A stretch of DNA of 64,000 nt from Cryptomeria japonica. Its lineage: Eukaryota > Streptophyta > Pinopsida > Cupressales > Cupressaceae. The stretch is taken from positions 126,283,140 through 126,347,139 of the forward strand of contig NC_081410.1 in the NCBI RefSeq assembly GCF_030272615.1, given 5' to 3'. Under the pieces are notes generated by a model. It worked only from the letters and a program-made list of their open reading frames with translations. It was not told where the DNA came from and did no database searches. Below, one piece after another: positions 23,181 to 33,235 of this stretch. Made by a program: the position numbers and the translations under genes. Position 1 is the stretch's first letter. Every line of letters begins with the position of its first letter.

Positions 23181-24039
23181 ATTTGAAAAAGATTTTTTTT
23201 TATGGTTGAATAATGTTCATGAATTTCATATTTAGTTATTAATTCATTACATTATGCTTGTTATTTGTGAAACAACATTATTAGTAGATGTCTGCTTATG
23301 ACAAGCTGCATTTGGATACCTTGTTGTTTAAATTTCTTCAATTTACTATGAGAAACTTGTCCCTTACATACATGACATCTTTAGAATCACAACTTGTTGC
23401 TTTTCAGGTTATAGAGTTTTTTTTGAAGTTCTATTTGTGATGAGGAGATTGAAATTCAGGAGGAATATACAGAGGACTTTAGTGAAGATTCTGAGATTTT
23501 TTGCATTTCCATTTTTTATAAAACAAATGTTTACCTGCAGAAGTGCAGCAGTTCACTTGTGCAAGACATGGAGGCATTTGTGTAGGTGATGATAGCATCT
23601 AGGGTTACAAAGCAAGTTGAGACAAGAAGGCTCTTCCAGTGAGAGGGAGCATACTGCAAGGAGATTTTTTTCTAAATCTTAGGATGGTCATATTCCTGCC
23701 TAGGGCTCGATCTTATGACAGTAGATTCTTGGTGGTTTTTGATCTAGCACTTCTAGCCATATGAGGATCATACCAGATGATGAGAGTCTCCTGAAGCAAG
23801 ATATCTTCCATGATTGGGACCATGTGAGCAGGGGATACTTCAGTGACAGAGGGAGCAGCTAAGAGGATGTGCTTCGATTGATATCCAAGGACCTTGGTCA
23901 TATTGCTTCAGAGGGAGTGGACCATGTCAAGATGGTTTCTCTAGTAATCAGTCAAAGGACTATGATTCATGGGATGGAGCCCCATGTATGTAGGCTGGAA
24001 GGCCTTTTTGCTGACCCCTAAGTCATGATATTCCTGAAC

Positions 24040-24255
24040 AGATGAATACTTGGTGAGCTTGAAATACACCAAGAGTGATGCAGACTCCAACCTTGTATTT
24101 CATGAAAGGTCAAAGCATGTGGAGATCAAGTATCACTATGTTAGAGACATGGTTGAAAGGTATGTTATTCAGTTAAGATACATTAGTACTAATGAGCAAA
24201 CGACAAACATTCTTACCAAGCCTCTCTTCAGAATAAAGTTTGTGTGCTTTTGAGG
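24040..24255 (+). pseudogene. C-terminal RNase H tail of the Copia pol
   Basis: 'FHERSKHVEIKYHYVRDMV' and 'QLRYISTNEQTTNILTKPL' are the conserved end of Copia RNase H. It precedes the repeat array and the polypurine tract, the normal place for the end of pol. Confidence 0.85.
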
Positions 24256-24622
24256 TAAACTTGGTATGGTGGAAAATGAAGCCCTAGCTGAGATTGAGTC
24301 TCAACATCATTGATTTGTTTATATTTTTTGTACTAATGTATTCTTCTCTTTATAAGATGTTTAAAGTGTAAACTCTTGTTATTGCATTTCTCTTTGAGAG
24401 AGACTTAAGGTGAAAGCCCTTATCTACACCCTCTGATATGGTTCATGGTGGATGTCATGTGTGTGACACCATGACAAACATCACTTGAGATAGTCCGTGA
24501 TGATTTTATTGTACTTGTGTGTTTACCCTCTGGATGAGCCATGGTGAATATCATTGAGAGGTGATGATCTCACAATGATGAACACTTGTACATCTCACCA
24601 TTATTATGAGGTGACTATATCA

Positions 24623-24916
24623 CAATAATGGTTGATACCATGTGAGGTGATATTTATGTATAAACCATAATGGTGGATGTCACGTGAGGTGATGTCTATG
24701 GATATGCCATAATGGTTGATATCACATGAGGTGGTATCTATGTATAAACCATAATGGTGGATGTCACGTGAGGTGATGTCTATGGATATGCCATAATGGT
24801 TGATATCACGTGAGGTGATATCTATGGATAAGCCATAATGATTGATATCACGTGAAGTGATATCAATGAAGGAGCCATGATGGTTGATATCACGGTGAGG
24901 TGATATCTTTCCTTTC
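24623..24916 (+). repeat. seven-unit, 42-bp palindromic tandem array
   Basis: 'CCATAATGG' or a close variant begins a unit at about 24623, 24665, 24707, 24749, 24791, 24833 and 24875, an exact 42-bp period. Each unit carries an inverted repeat of the form GATATCAC...GTGATATC or GATGTCAC...GTGATGTC, often with CACGTG at the left arm. Further degenerate copies lie upstream, from about 24420. The array sits between the end of pol and the polypurine tract. An open minus-strand frame through it encodes 14-residue repeats but only because 42 is divisible by 3. Confidence 0.92.
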
Positions 24917-24999
24917 CACATATGGATGTAGCCATTGTGGTGAATCATCATGATGAGGTGATGTGACTCATAGAAATTAAGAAGGATTCCTCTCTAGCT

Positions 25000-25008
25000 A
25001 AGAGGGAG
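25000..25008 (+). other. polypurine tract
   Basis: AAGAGGGAG lies directly before the TG of the 3' LTR. The identical tract is used by the Copia element at 33236-39056. Confidence 0.85.
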
Positions 25009-25859
25009 TGTTAATGATAGAATAGCTACGATCGGACTCCATTACGGCCGATAGAGAAAACGTAATTGTCTAATTGGCTTATCGGCCTTAGACAATTACG
25101 TATGCCGGCTATTAATGAAAACGCTATTAAATGTTCATATGTGATGTTTAATAAATATGCAATTAGTTAATGATTACTATTGATTTTACATAACCGATTC
25201 TATTGTTATCGGGTTGGTTAATGTCAGTTATGCTGTGTTTGTTATTGGCTGCACATAACCAATGGTATTTGAATCGGTTTGGTTTATTATCAGGTTATAC
25301 CATATAATCGATTTGTTTTATTATTGGTTCTACATAACGGATTGTTTTTGTAAATCGGTTTGTTTATAAAATCAATCATATGTGTGAATCGGTTTGTAAC
25401 CGATGATGGAGAACCATCGGGTGTGATAGTATTGAGTCACGACTTTATGTAGAACTCTCGATGGTTGTATATTATTAGTCTGCATTTTCATTCGAGGGAT
25501 GATAACGGTGATAAAAATAAGAAATTAATATACAGCAGATGGTGATCACATAGTTCGTGGCATATAGAAATAGTTAACAGTTCATAATTATCTTTAACTG
25601 GAAGGAAATCAATAACCTACAGCAATCCGTGATCAGTAAGATCGAATTACACACATACACTGCAGATCAGATTACATATATGTTGGATTACCTACAACCT
25701 GTGGCACTCAGCAATTCATGATATTCACTCACAGTGAATTCAACATATATTCTGCAGATTAAATTTGTAACTTTGATAGTTCAAATTAATATCAGACTGA
25801 GATTAAGTTCAAATAAAATTTAAAATTACCTTCTATTCAAATCTGATCGAAACTCAACA
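25009..25859 (+). repeat. 3' LTR of the 21.4-kb Copia fossil
   Basis: The LTR is 851 bp, the same length as the 5' copy, and about 6% diverged from it by eye. The last 180 bp or so are almost identical in both copies and the U3 part is more diverged. Confidence 0.95.
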
Positions 25860-26215
25860 GGATGCCCTTTCATTTCTAGGATGGTAGAGAAAACATCAAA
25901 ATGGCCGTTGATTGTCCTAGGGATAGTAGGGCATCTTTGGTGCCATACACAATTTTTGAAAACTAAAAATAGTAAAAGAAACTAAATTAAGAGATTTGGC
26001 AGACTTGGGTGGCATATTGCATGGTTTGGTTTGGGTTTGGGGCCCGAGCACCTTGGCTTCCTTGTGGGTCGGTCATTGGGGCTCTACAATATTTTTAAGG
26101 AAAAATGGGAACATAGGGAAAGCATTATGCTTTTGCTTATCAAAAAGAATGTGATGGTGCTCATCATAGGTGTGTTGGGCCAATGTGGGCAACTTGACAA
26201 ATGTGGTGATGGTGA

Positions 26216-26453
26216 TGAAAGATCCCTGATGGATCTTTTAAGCTGACAGGCTGTAATTTTTAATTATTTGTTTTAAAATAAATTCTTCCTGTTTATTAAA
26301 TGATCTTTAGAGAGAGACAGAAGTTGCAAAAAGGTTGTGTCTTTTGTTTTTGTTTGTATTTTTCCAGATATAGGTAAATAATGAATAACAATAGCAGCAA
26401 ATATGAAATAGGCTGGAAAATAATGTGCAATAATATAATATTCAGCCAATCCA
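26216..26453 (-). repeat. LTR-derived repeat, left copy
   Basis: These 238 bp are repeated at 27004-27242 with about seven differences. Both copies start TGAAAGATCC and end CCAATCCA on the plus strand. Confidence 0.9.
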
Positions 26454-26454
26454 C

Positions 26455-26931
26455 CTATAAGACATCTTGCAAGGATGTAGAAGTCTCATATGAATTATTC
26501 CCTAATGCTGAGATTTTTTTTTCACCAATCAAATCGGCCCGGCTATCAAAGTCATCAACTAATTTTCTGCCAATCTCATTTGCAGACATCATTTCCTTTG
26601 CTCCTCCACTGCTTCCCTGGTTCTCAAATGACTCATGTTGCATCCTTGGTTGATGACGTGGACTCAAAAGCATCAAGTCATCTTCATCGGGTATTCCCAT
26701 GAATTGTGTGAAGGAAAAACAATCGCGTATCTTTTTCGGAAGGGAACAATAGTTGTCATAGTTGTTCATAACTGTATCATTCAATGTCTTTGCAGGAGAC
26801 CTCCTCTTTGTACTAGTTGATGAAGTCGTACCCTTAGAATGTCTGGAACTCCCTGAAGGTGTTTGTTCAAATTTTTTCCTTGTTTGTTTATTCTTAGACA
26901 ACCCCGTCATGATGACCAATTTGGTCTGCAA
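26455..26931 (-). CDS. unrecognised 158-codon ORF in the LTR fossil (gag position)
   Basis: An open frame of 158 codons lies directly downstream of the primer site, where gag normally begins. The N-terminal third is basic and Ser/Thr-rich ('KRRSPAKTL', 'SSRHSKGTTSSTSTKRR'). The middle has 'PKKIRDCFSFTQFMGIPDED' and the rest is polar. No zinc knuckle, protease or polymerase motif is present, and no family was recognised. A second possible start is MTGLSKNKQ, eight codons in. It is most likely the front of a gag-like gene or a captured host fragment. Confidence 0.35.
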   Translation of the reverse strand: MQTKLVIMTGLSKNKQTRKKFEQTPSGSSRHSKGTTSSTSTKRRSPAKTLNDTVMNNYDNYCSLPKKIRDCFSFTQFMGIPDEDDLMLLSPRHQPRMQHESFENQGSSGGAKEMMSANEIGRKLVDDFDSRADLIGEKKISALGNNSYETSTSLQDVL

Positions 26932-26989
26932 CCAAGCTTCAATATAAAATCAAACTATTGATCTTCACCCAACAGGCTGGCAAGATCAA

Positions 26990-27002
26990 GGCTCTGATAC
27001 CA
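26990..27002 (-). other. primer binding site, tRNA-Met (minus strand)
   Basis: The reverse complement reads TGGTATCAGAGCC, one base from the LTR end at 27004. It fixes the element's orientation as minus. Confidence 0.85.
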
Positions 27003-27003
27003 C

Positions 27004-27242
27004 TGAAAGATCCTTGATGGATCTTTTAAGCTGACAGGCTGTAATTTTTAATTATTTGTTTTAAAATAAATTCTTCTTGTTTATTAAATGATCTTTCAGA
27101 GAGAGACAAAAGTTGCAGAAAGGTTGTGTCTTTTGTTTTTGTTTGTATTTTTCCAGATATAGGTAAACAATGAATAACAACAACAGCAAATATGAAATAG
27201 GCTGGAAAATAATGTGCAATAATATAATATTCAGCCAATCCA
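27004..27242 (-). repeat. LTR-derived repeat, right copy (end of the long LTR)
   Basis: This is the partner of 26216-26453 at about 97% identity. Sequence to its right continues as LTR with no second TSD at 27243, which argues against a small stand-alone two-LTR element. Confidence 0.85.
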
Positions 27243-27689
27243 AAATAGCTACAAATCGTACCAGGCAAAATACATAAATGATATGCCAGCAAAGTATCTA
27301 CCAACCAAAACAATGTTGCCGGCTGCAAGAAAGACCATCCACACACAATGAAAAGAGATGGCTGATGAATACCAATCAGCAACCCACGTGCCAGCTGGAA
27401 GGAGGCCGTACGACTGCTGTAGTCACGTCCAGGAAGCCAAGGAACTTCCACGTGCCAAGCAATATACCCAACGTCCAAAGTCAAAGCTCTTCCAATGCTG
27501 AACTTGCACTCCAATCAAAGTCTGAATCCAAATGAAGCTGCTGAAACCTTCTATTGGGGTTTGCGTCCCAGTTCTCCAGAAATCGCTCCTCAGAGCAAAT
27601 TCACAAATGCCAAGTTTGAAGATGTAAAAAGACTAGGTTATCGAGTTTGCCTCTGGGCCCCCCTGGTACGGGTCCGGGTTCGACCGGGT

Positions 27690-27830
27690 CCGTGGTACGG
27701 GTCCGGTTCGACTTGGGTTCAACCAGGGTTCGAAAAATCCAGAGTGGGTTCGACCCTGGTCGAACCCAGTCGAACCTGGGGTCGAACCCAGTCGAACCTG
27801 GGCGGACCAAGTCGAACCTGGGCGGCTGGA
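27690..27830. repeat. GTCGAACC / GGGTTCGA subterminal repeats
   Basis: At least eight copies of the palindrome-prone words GGGTTCGA and GTCGAACC occur in 140 bp. Related words recur near the right end (28500-28600). Subterminal repeats of this sort bind transposase in known hAT elements. Confidence 0.75.
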
Positions 27831-27999
27831 TGGCCCGTAAAGTCAAAAAACAATGCAAATTTAATTTTTTTTTCAATTCCGCCTTGTAAAAAGTGAAAGT
27901 TATAACCTTAAAAAGCAGAAAATTAGACATCTTAAAAAAACAGAAAACTGATGCACGCCATGGAGTTCCGTGTGAGTTTGAAGGTTGTGATTTGGTGTT

Positions 28000-28217
28000 G
28001 GCGGCGGGGCGCTGCCCCTCGACCCCGCCCTATACTGTGACAGGGAGTGCGCACTGGGCGCTGCCCTGGGACCCTGCGAGGGGTGCTGCGCCTTGACCCT
28101 GCTGGGGGCGCTGCCCCCAGACCCCCGCAAGGGGCGCTGCCCCTTGACCCCATTGGGGGCGTTGCCCCCAGACCCCCGCAAGGGGCGCTACCCCTTGACC
28201 CCGTTGGGGGCATTGCC
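28000..28217. repeat. 51-bp GC-rich palindromic tandem repeat
   Basis: 'TGGGGGCG' recurs at 28103, 28154 and, as 'TGGGGGCA', at 28205, giving a 51-bp period, with degenerate copies upstream from about 28000. Each unit contains hairpin-forming words such as GGGGGCGCTGCCCCC. The strong local GC content contrasts with the AT-rich surroundings. Open frames across it on both strands come from the period being divisible by 3. Confidence 0.85.
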
Positions 28218-29403
28218 AGCAAAATCCAGGTCCTCAGTTTGAAAAATTAAACTTGGATGTTCTTAGTTTGAATCCATTTAATGATCAAAGTTTAAATTGT
28301 TGAAAGTTGAAACAATGATACTTGAATATTTTATCATTTTGATATTAGACTTGATGTATATGATGTTGTTATGGTATGATCATGATGCTACGATTACAAG
28401 TTTATGTTGGTTTTGTTGTTTATATGATGCTATTTGACATGCTAATCTTAATTCATGCTTATAGGTTGCATATATATATAATTTACATGTTTTTGTATTA
28501 ACGAACCCAAACGAACCCAAACCCCTTTTCAAAATTTTGCCGTACTGGCGTATCGGGTTCTTCGAACCCGAACCGGTGCCCGACCCGAACTCGAACCGGT
28601 AACTTAGTAAAAAGATAATAAAATAATGAGCCAACATCTCCTTTTATCTCCCTCTCAAAGCTACTCGAACCCTAAAGGGAGAATATGCTTTTACCTTTAT
28701 TAAATAATGGCATATTCTTAATTAAAAGGCCTTTATGTATAGGAAAAACACCCCTTTCGTCAAATAACAAAACTCAAGGTGCCAGAATGTCTCCGGATGA
28801 TGAAAATAAGTTATAATAATTCAAGACCTTTCCAACGAGCTATAACACATATGCCTGCTTGACTAGAAGAAGCCAAAATCCCCTTATTACTCCAATTAGC
28901 TATATAAATAGCTTTATTTAATTAATAAGACGCTAACTTAGGAAATATTAAAAATATATCCCAAATAGCCGTATAATGCTCATCTGACTCCACAAGTCTG
29001 AAATGGAGCCTGCCACCTGTCTGTGACTGTTGTTGGAAATCATGGATCCTCGAGCAATCTTGTCCCTAAAATCTAGGGATGCTCCTAGAAGCTAGGAAAC
29101 ATACCCAAATCTCTTGAAATTGAACCCAAGGAATAGTCTCATGGTAACCCAACCCTGGGCACTGTCAAATCCTCCTAAATAGTAGGAATAGCCTCCACAA
29201 AAGAAGGAAATGCCTCCTAAAATTAAGGAATTGCTCCAAACTGGTCCACTACTGCCAGAATCCACTACTGCCAGAATACCAAATCCCAAACACTGAATAT
29301 CCTCTCTGAGTCTCCATCCACCACTGTCAGCCTACAAGACCCCAAAATAAGCTGACTCACATGTCTCTGCTAGACAGAGCTAAAGAGGGGACATGACAGG
29401 TGA

Positions 29404-29877
29404 GAATGTAGGTAGATAGGTGGCTGCCCTTCAACAAAAGGTGGGAAGTATAGAAATGTATGGATGAGATGGGGCAAACGGTTAGGTAAGGGGGCATCAT
29501 CTGAAAAATAATCAAATGATCTTGAGTGAATTGATAACGAATATACAAGCATATATAAAGGAATTAGAAGATGGCATTCTAAAAAGAACGAACTGTTAAA
29601 GTAAAGCTGTTAAAGTGAAGCTTCAAGATGAAGCTAAAGCACAAAAAGCACTAAATAAAGCTAAGAAGCTAAAACTAAAAAGCAAATTATGCGATCTTAT
29701 AAAGAAGCAATAGTTGACTAAACGAACTAAAAAGCTAAATAAGTCGACAGCTAAGATGACGAACTAAAAAGCTAAATGATTAACTAAATGACCATTAATA
29801 GAACCACTAAAAAGGTAACTGACTAAAATAGTTAATTATTCTAATATTATCAAATCACTCACCATGCCGCTCTAGAT
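29404..29877. other. intergenic; degenerate ACTAAAAAGCTAAA repeat
   Basis: 29600-29830 holds scattered copies of 'GAACTAAAAAGCTAAA' and 'AAAGCTAA'. Nothing else was recognised. Confidence 0.45.
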
Positions 29878-30275
29878 GGGCCTAACTTTGATGGTGCAGA
29901 GGGCCATCATTGTGACAACCTCATAATTGGCTTTGTATGAGCACTTCTTGGAGTTCATTCTTTCCCATAATGTAATGGTGGACGTAGTGGGCATGCATGT
30001 GACAACTAGCAGTGGCACTAGATTTGTGGCAATTGTGGTGTCAAATCCTATGGATGTTATAAAGACATGGATCATAAACGCAAAGCTAGACCCTAGGTAA
30101 TTGACACCTTATTCTAATGCCTTTGACTACGTTCTAAAATGCTTTAAAGTCGAGGTTCTTATGGCTCTTTATAAAGGATTTGTTTTGATTATCACTAGAT
30201 AAGGGGTGTTTTATTGTTGTACTTTTCATCACTTTGGAGCAAGTTAGGAAGATTTTAAAAGATATCAGTCTCTAA
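29878..30275 (+). pseudogene. mitochondrial dicarboxylate/uncoupling-type carrier, C-terminal pseudogene
   Basis: The reading matches the C-terminal 40% of plant DIC/UCP5-type carriers of the inner mitochondrial membrane. Pieces are 'QRAIIVTTS', the carrier signature P-x-D-x-x-K in 'VSNPMDVIKTWIIN', 'MALYKGFVLIITR' and, in another frame, 'VVLFITLEQVRKILKDISL' followed by a stop at 30273-30275. In-frame stops follow 'VTTS', 'LDPR' and 'IITR', and a frameshift lies near 30205-30220, so the copy is dead. No intron interrupts the homology, but such genes can be intronless in plants, so a retrocopy and a DNA-level fragment cannot be told apart. The N-terminal carrier repeats were not found. Confidence 0.85.
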
Positions 30276-31430
30276 ATTTTGTTTAATATTATCAAGGGAT
30301 GTTGTTACTTTCTAGATCTTAAAAGTTGTATTTATAGTATTTTGCTATGTTACTAGTTCATCCTTAATTGGTTTCATATCTATGTCTGCTTCGAACTTGG
30401 TTTGGATTTTGAGTTGATCTAGTTGAGGTTTTTAGTAGGGGGTGTTTCTCTTATAGTGGATTCATCTGGAACAAACTCGTGCAATTTAAGAACCTACGTA
30501 TTTTTTTAATTATTTCATATGAATTTGTCAAATATCTTTGCATGCTTTTTGTTTTTTAAAACTTTAACTCCTACTCAATATCTATAACAAATACTCAACT
30601 CTAAAGGTAAGATTGTTGGGCATGACTTCTTCCTTGTTGCTTTGTTTTTTGTTGTCTTGATCATGTGAATTTATTCATTTTGCTAGCATCAATGTACATG
30701 GACTCCTTGCATGCGATAAGCATGCCAAAATATACTTCATAGTGATGATGCACTCAACCCACCAGACTTTAGCGATTGATAAAACAGTAAACACCCACCC
30801 ATAGCCCCAACCACTATAGGTAGAAGTAGCAATTGGGATGATTGGTTAATAAATTGTCTCACTCCAATAATAGTATACAATGATAGATGTGCATTGGGAG
30901 ATGAACAAGATGTAGCTAGACAATTAGAAATGTGCCTTGAGAAATGTCAGTGGGCTCCTAAATACAATTGCAAATATGCCATAGCAATAGTTTTGGTAGT
31001 GCGTAAGAATAGAAATTTATTTATTTATTTAGTTCAATGTTTCAAGTATTTAGTTTATTTATTAATATAAACTTCATTTATAAGTTTTTATTATATTATA
31101 TTTTAATGTTGTTAATATTGTATAAGGTTTATAAATGTTTCTATAAACTAAAAATATTAGGAAATAGGTATTTGTTTTTTATTAGGCTGCAAATATGTAT
31201 ATATTTATTATTTTAATATGTTTTTGTTAGGACGAACCCAAAATGAACACAACCCCAATTTTATTGACCTAATATGCAAATTGAACTCCAAGCCTAAATT
31301 AGTACTAGGAACGTTAACCTAAGTATTTTGAATACAAGTTTGCTGATGGTAGATCAATGAATTATTAGGGTTTTGATTTTTTTTCAAATTATCTGCCAAG
31401 AATTACCTAAAGTTCTTTAAGTTACTCTTG
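30276..31430. other. unassigned AT-rich sequence
   Basis: Only short open frames are present. Around 30770-30960 a plus-strand stretch has weak coding character but no recognisable family. 31020-31240 is strongly AT-rich. Confidence 0.4.
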
Positions 31431-31459
31431 CAGACCCCATGCACAAACAACTACAAGCA

Positions 31460-32420
31460 TTTCTAGAGATTTGTGTTTGAGTGATTGAAGATTCCACCAA
31501 TGTCATGCCCAGCAGCTAACCTTTTGTAGTTTGAGATGGTAGAGAATAATTTCTCTTGCCATATGTTTTGCACGTGTTCATTCGCTACCAGCTTTCCATA
31601 CATTTTTTGCCCCAAGACATCTATGGACACCATTGGGAAGTTTGCAATGATTTCTTTATTGTGAATGTGCCCTGCTTCCGAGAAACTTCTACCCACAATA
31701 GAGACAAATGCTTCATAAGTTGAAGGAACAACTATGATGAACGAATAATTTATTTGTGCTTCCAACAATTTAGAGGTTCACTTGTATTGCACCCCTCTTA
31801 TCAGCATGTTGTTTGCCATGCTTGACCCTTCCGGCCAACCCAAACATCTATATATTCTTTCCTTGTTACACTAGGGACTTTCAATGGGGAGAGGATGAAA
31901 TCCATCCTTAGGATTTTGTAGATTTCTTGGATCACCCAAGTGGACTATTTGCACAAGGGATGACAGGTGTTTTGTCATTTTCTAATCCAAGCCACATTTG
32001 CATACAGTTCAACAAAACTAATAATTTTGATTGATTTATTCCTTGGTTGGACAAAAAGTTTGTCGCATTGTTTGCTTCGTGATAAACATGCCTTAGAGAA
32101 AGTCTTTGATTATATCCAAAATGGGGCACATCGTGTCAATCCACTTGGAAAGCTTCCACCTATAGGCTGATTGGGAGGAGATTGCATTAATACAAACCTA
32201 TGAATCAGCCTCGATGCCTATTGAAGTTAAATTCTTTTGTACACAAATCTTTGAGCCCTCATATAATGCAACAAATTTAACATCATTATTGGTGCCCTTA
32301 GGAAGATACATTGAGAAGGCCCATTGGAGGACTCTTACCTCATTTTTGATGATGCATCTAGCACTAGAGGCCTTGGGAGGTCCTATTGAAATCCATCTTC
32401 AAGCTACCACATGGGTGGGG
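31460..32420 (-). pseudogene. LINE RNase H and downstream C-terminal region, broken
   Basis: RNase H traces read 'NDVKFVALYEGSKICVQKNL', 'IGIEADS', 'YRWKLSKWIDTM' and 'LSLRHVYHEANNATNFLSN', in more than one frame. Beyond it an open frame of 101 codons (31768-31463) includes 'AFVSIVGRSFSEAGHIHNKE' and 'NFPMVSIDVLGQKMYGKLV'. I do not recognise that part as a known domain; its place suggests a C-terminal ORF2 extension. Confidence 0.65.
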
Positions 32421-33070
32421 CAAGCCATATAGCCTTTTCTCTCTTTTTTGTTAAGTGTCCTTTTAGGTGAAGAGAAAAGCGTTGTTGGGGACTTTCATTA
32501 ATGTCCAACTTTACCAATTTTGTTGTCCCAATCTAAGAAATGTTTTCTTCTTACATGCATGGCGTTCATATTTAGAAATGGACACACTCTTATCTTGATC
32601 TTTTTTAGAACTCCTTTAGTCGGGGAAGCTTTATCTTTTGAAATTTTGTTGTTCCTCTCCTTTTAGAGCTGGTTATGAAGGACAAACTAGGCAAAGGCAC
32701 TCGATTTGGGAAGAACATACAACCCCTAACAAAGATCTATAGGCCAAGTGGGGGCAAATGGGGCAAGAGTGTGTTTGTATTGAAATTCATCTTCAACCTA
32801 CCATGCAAGGGGGTCAAGCAATTTAGCCTTTTTCCTCTTTTTTGTAGAAGCATCCTTGTTGGGTGAAGAGAAAAGCATTGTTGGGGACCTTGAACGATGT
32901 CCAAGTTTACCAATTTTGTTGTCCCAATTTGAGAAACATTTTCTTTCCACATGCTTAGTTTTGATATTTAGAAGGTCACTCGCTCCTATTTTTGATCTTT
33001 TTTAGAACTTCAGCTGGGGAAGCTTTATCTTTGAAAATTTAGTTGTTTCTTTCCTTTCAGAGTTGGCAAG
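32389..33070. repeat. about 390-bp tandem duplication within the LINE
   Basis: 'GAAATCCATCTTCAAGCTAC' at 32389 and 'GAAATTCATCTTCAACCTAC' at 32779 start two diverged copies. Both carry 'GAGAAAAGC.TTGTTGGGGAC' and 'TTACCAATTTTGTTGTCCCA'. The end of the first copy (32672-32760) is matched again at about 39118-39205, beyond the Copia insertion, so the second copy was split by that element. The second copy also holds about 200 bp not seen in the first. Confidence 0.8.
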
Positions 33071-33235
33071 TGATCATAGGACATTTTAATCGAATTCCAA
33101 CCTAGATTGAGCTAGGAAATGGTTGATGCTAGCTTTGGAATGTTTCTAGTAGGTTATTTTATATGGCACCAAACCACCTAGGGGGCATTGAATTAATAGA
33201 TGTTCAATCTTTCTTCTGCATTTTGACATAGAGGA

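Larger units (their letters stand above)
21383..25859 (+). mobile_element. Copia-type LTR element fossil, reduced, with two full LTRs
   Basis: The boundaries are firm. TG...CA LTRs of 851 bp lie at both ends, flanked by a perfect 5-bp TSD, GGATG (21378-21382 and 25860-25864). A primer site for initiator tRNA-Met directly follows the left LTR and a polypurine tract precedes the right one. Recognisable parts are a gag region and the tail of the RNase H domain; most of a normal pol was not recognised, and the element is shorter than its family. It is broken. By eye the LTRs differ at about 6% of sites, which suggests an insertion millions of years old. Confidence 0.93.
27633..28607. mobile_element. 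GC-rich non-autonomous hAT-like DNA transposon, 975 bp
   Basis: Perfect 8-bp duplications TAAAAAGA lie at 27625-27632 and 28608-28615. The ends are imperfect inverted repeats, CTAGGTTATCGAG on the left and CTAAGTTACCGGTTCGAG on the reverse complement of the right. An 8-bp TSD with short terminal repeats fits the hAT superfamily. Next to the ends the words GGGTTCGA and GTCGAACC repeat many times; the centre is a GC-rich array. No transposase is encoded, so it would depend on a helper. It sits inside the LTR of the 26.2-29.4 kb fossil. Confidence 0.8.
26216..29398 (-). mobile_element. LTR-element fossil with a long 5' LTR, carrying a hAT insertion
   Basis: The outer ends are TG at 26216 and CA at 29398 ('GAGGGGACATGACA'), flanked by identical 5-bp repeats GGTGA (26211-26215 and 29399-29403). 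On the minus strand the 5' LTR would run from 29398 to 27004 and includes a later 975-bp DNA transposon. A tRNA-Met primer site follows, then a short internal region with one open frame, and then sequence repeating the last 238 bp of the LTR (26453-26216). The internal region is far too short for gag-pol, so the element is broken. The shared LTR parts differ by about 3%. The left LTR copy is much shorter than the right. Confidence 0.6.

Noticed and set aside
24623-24916. CRISPR-like array
   Set aside because: The units are contiguous with no unique spacers and lie inside an LTR-element fossil of a eukaryotic genome.
24604-24951. Minus-strand 115-codon frame with 14-residue repeats
   Set aside because: The period of 42 bp is divisible by 3, so any frame free of stops in one unit stays open. 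It runs antisense to the element.
26216-27242. Stand-alone miniature two-LTR (TRIM) element
   Set aside because: The ends and primer site look right, but the flanks GGTGA and AAATA do not match, whereas GGTGA recurs at 29399 next to a CA end. Kept as the weaker alternative.
27026-27514. 162-codon minus frame reading as a hydrophobic protein
   Set aside because: It overlaps the LTR repeat and its flank, matches no family, and the hydrophobic run reflects T-rich LTR sequence.
27495-28250. Several Pro/Gly/Arg-rich frames on both strands
   Set aside because: They come from the GC-rich 51-bp array and GTCGAACC repeats of the hAT-like element.
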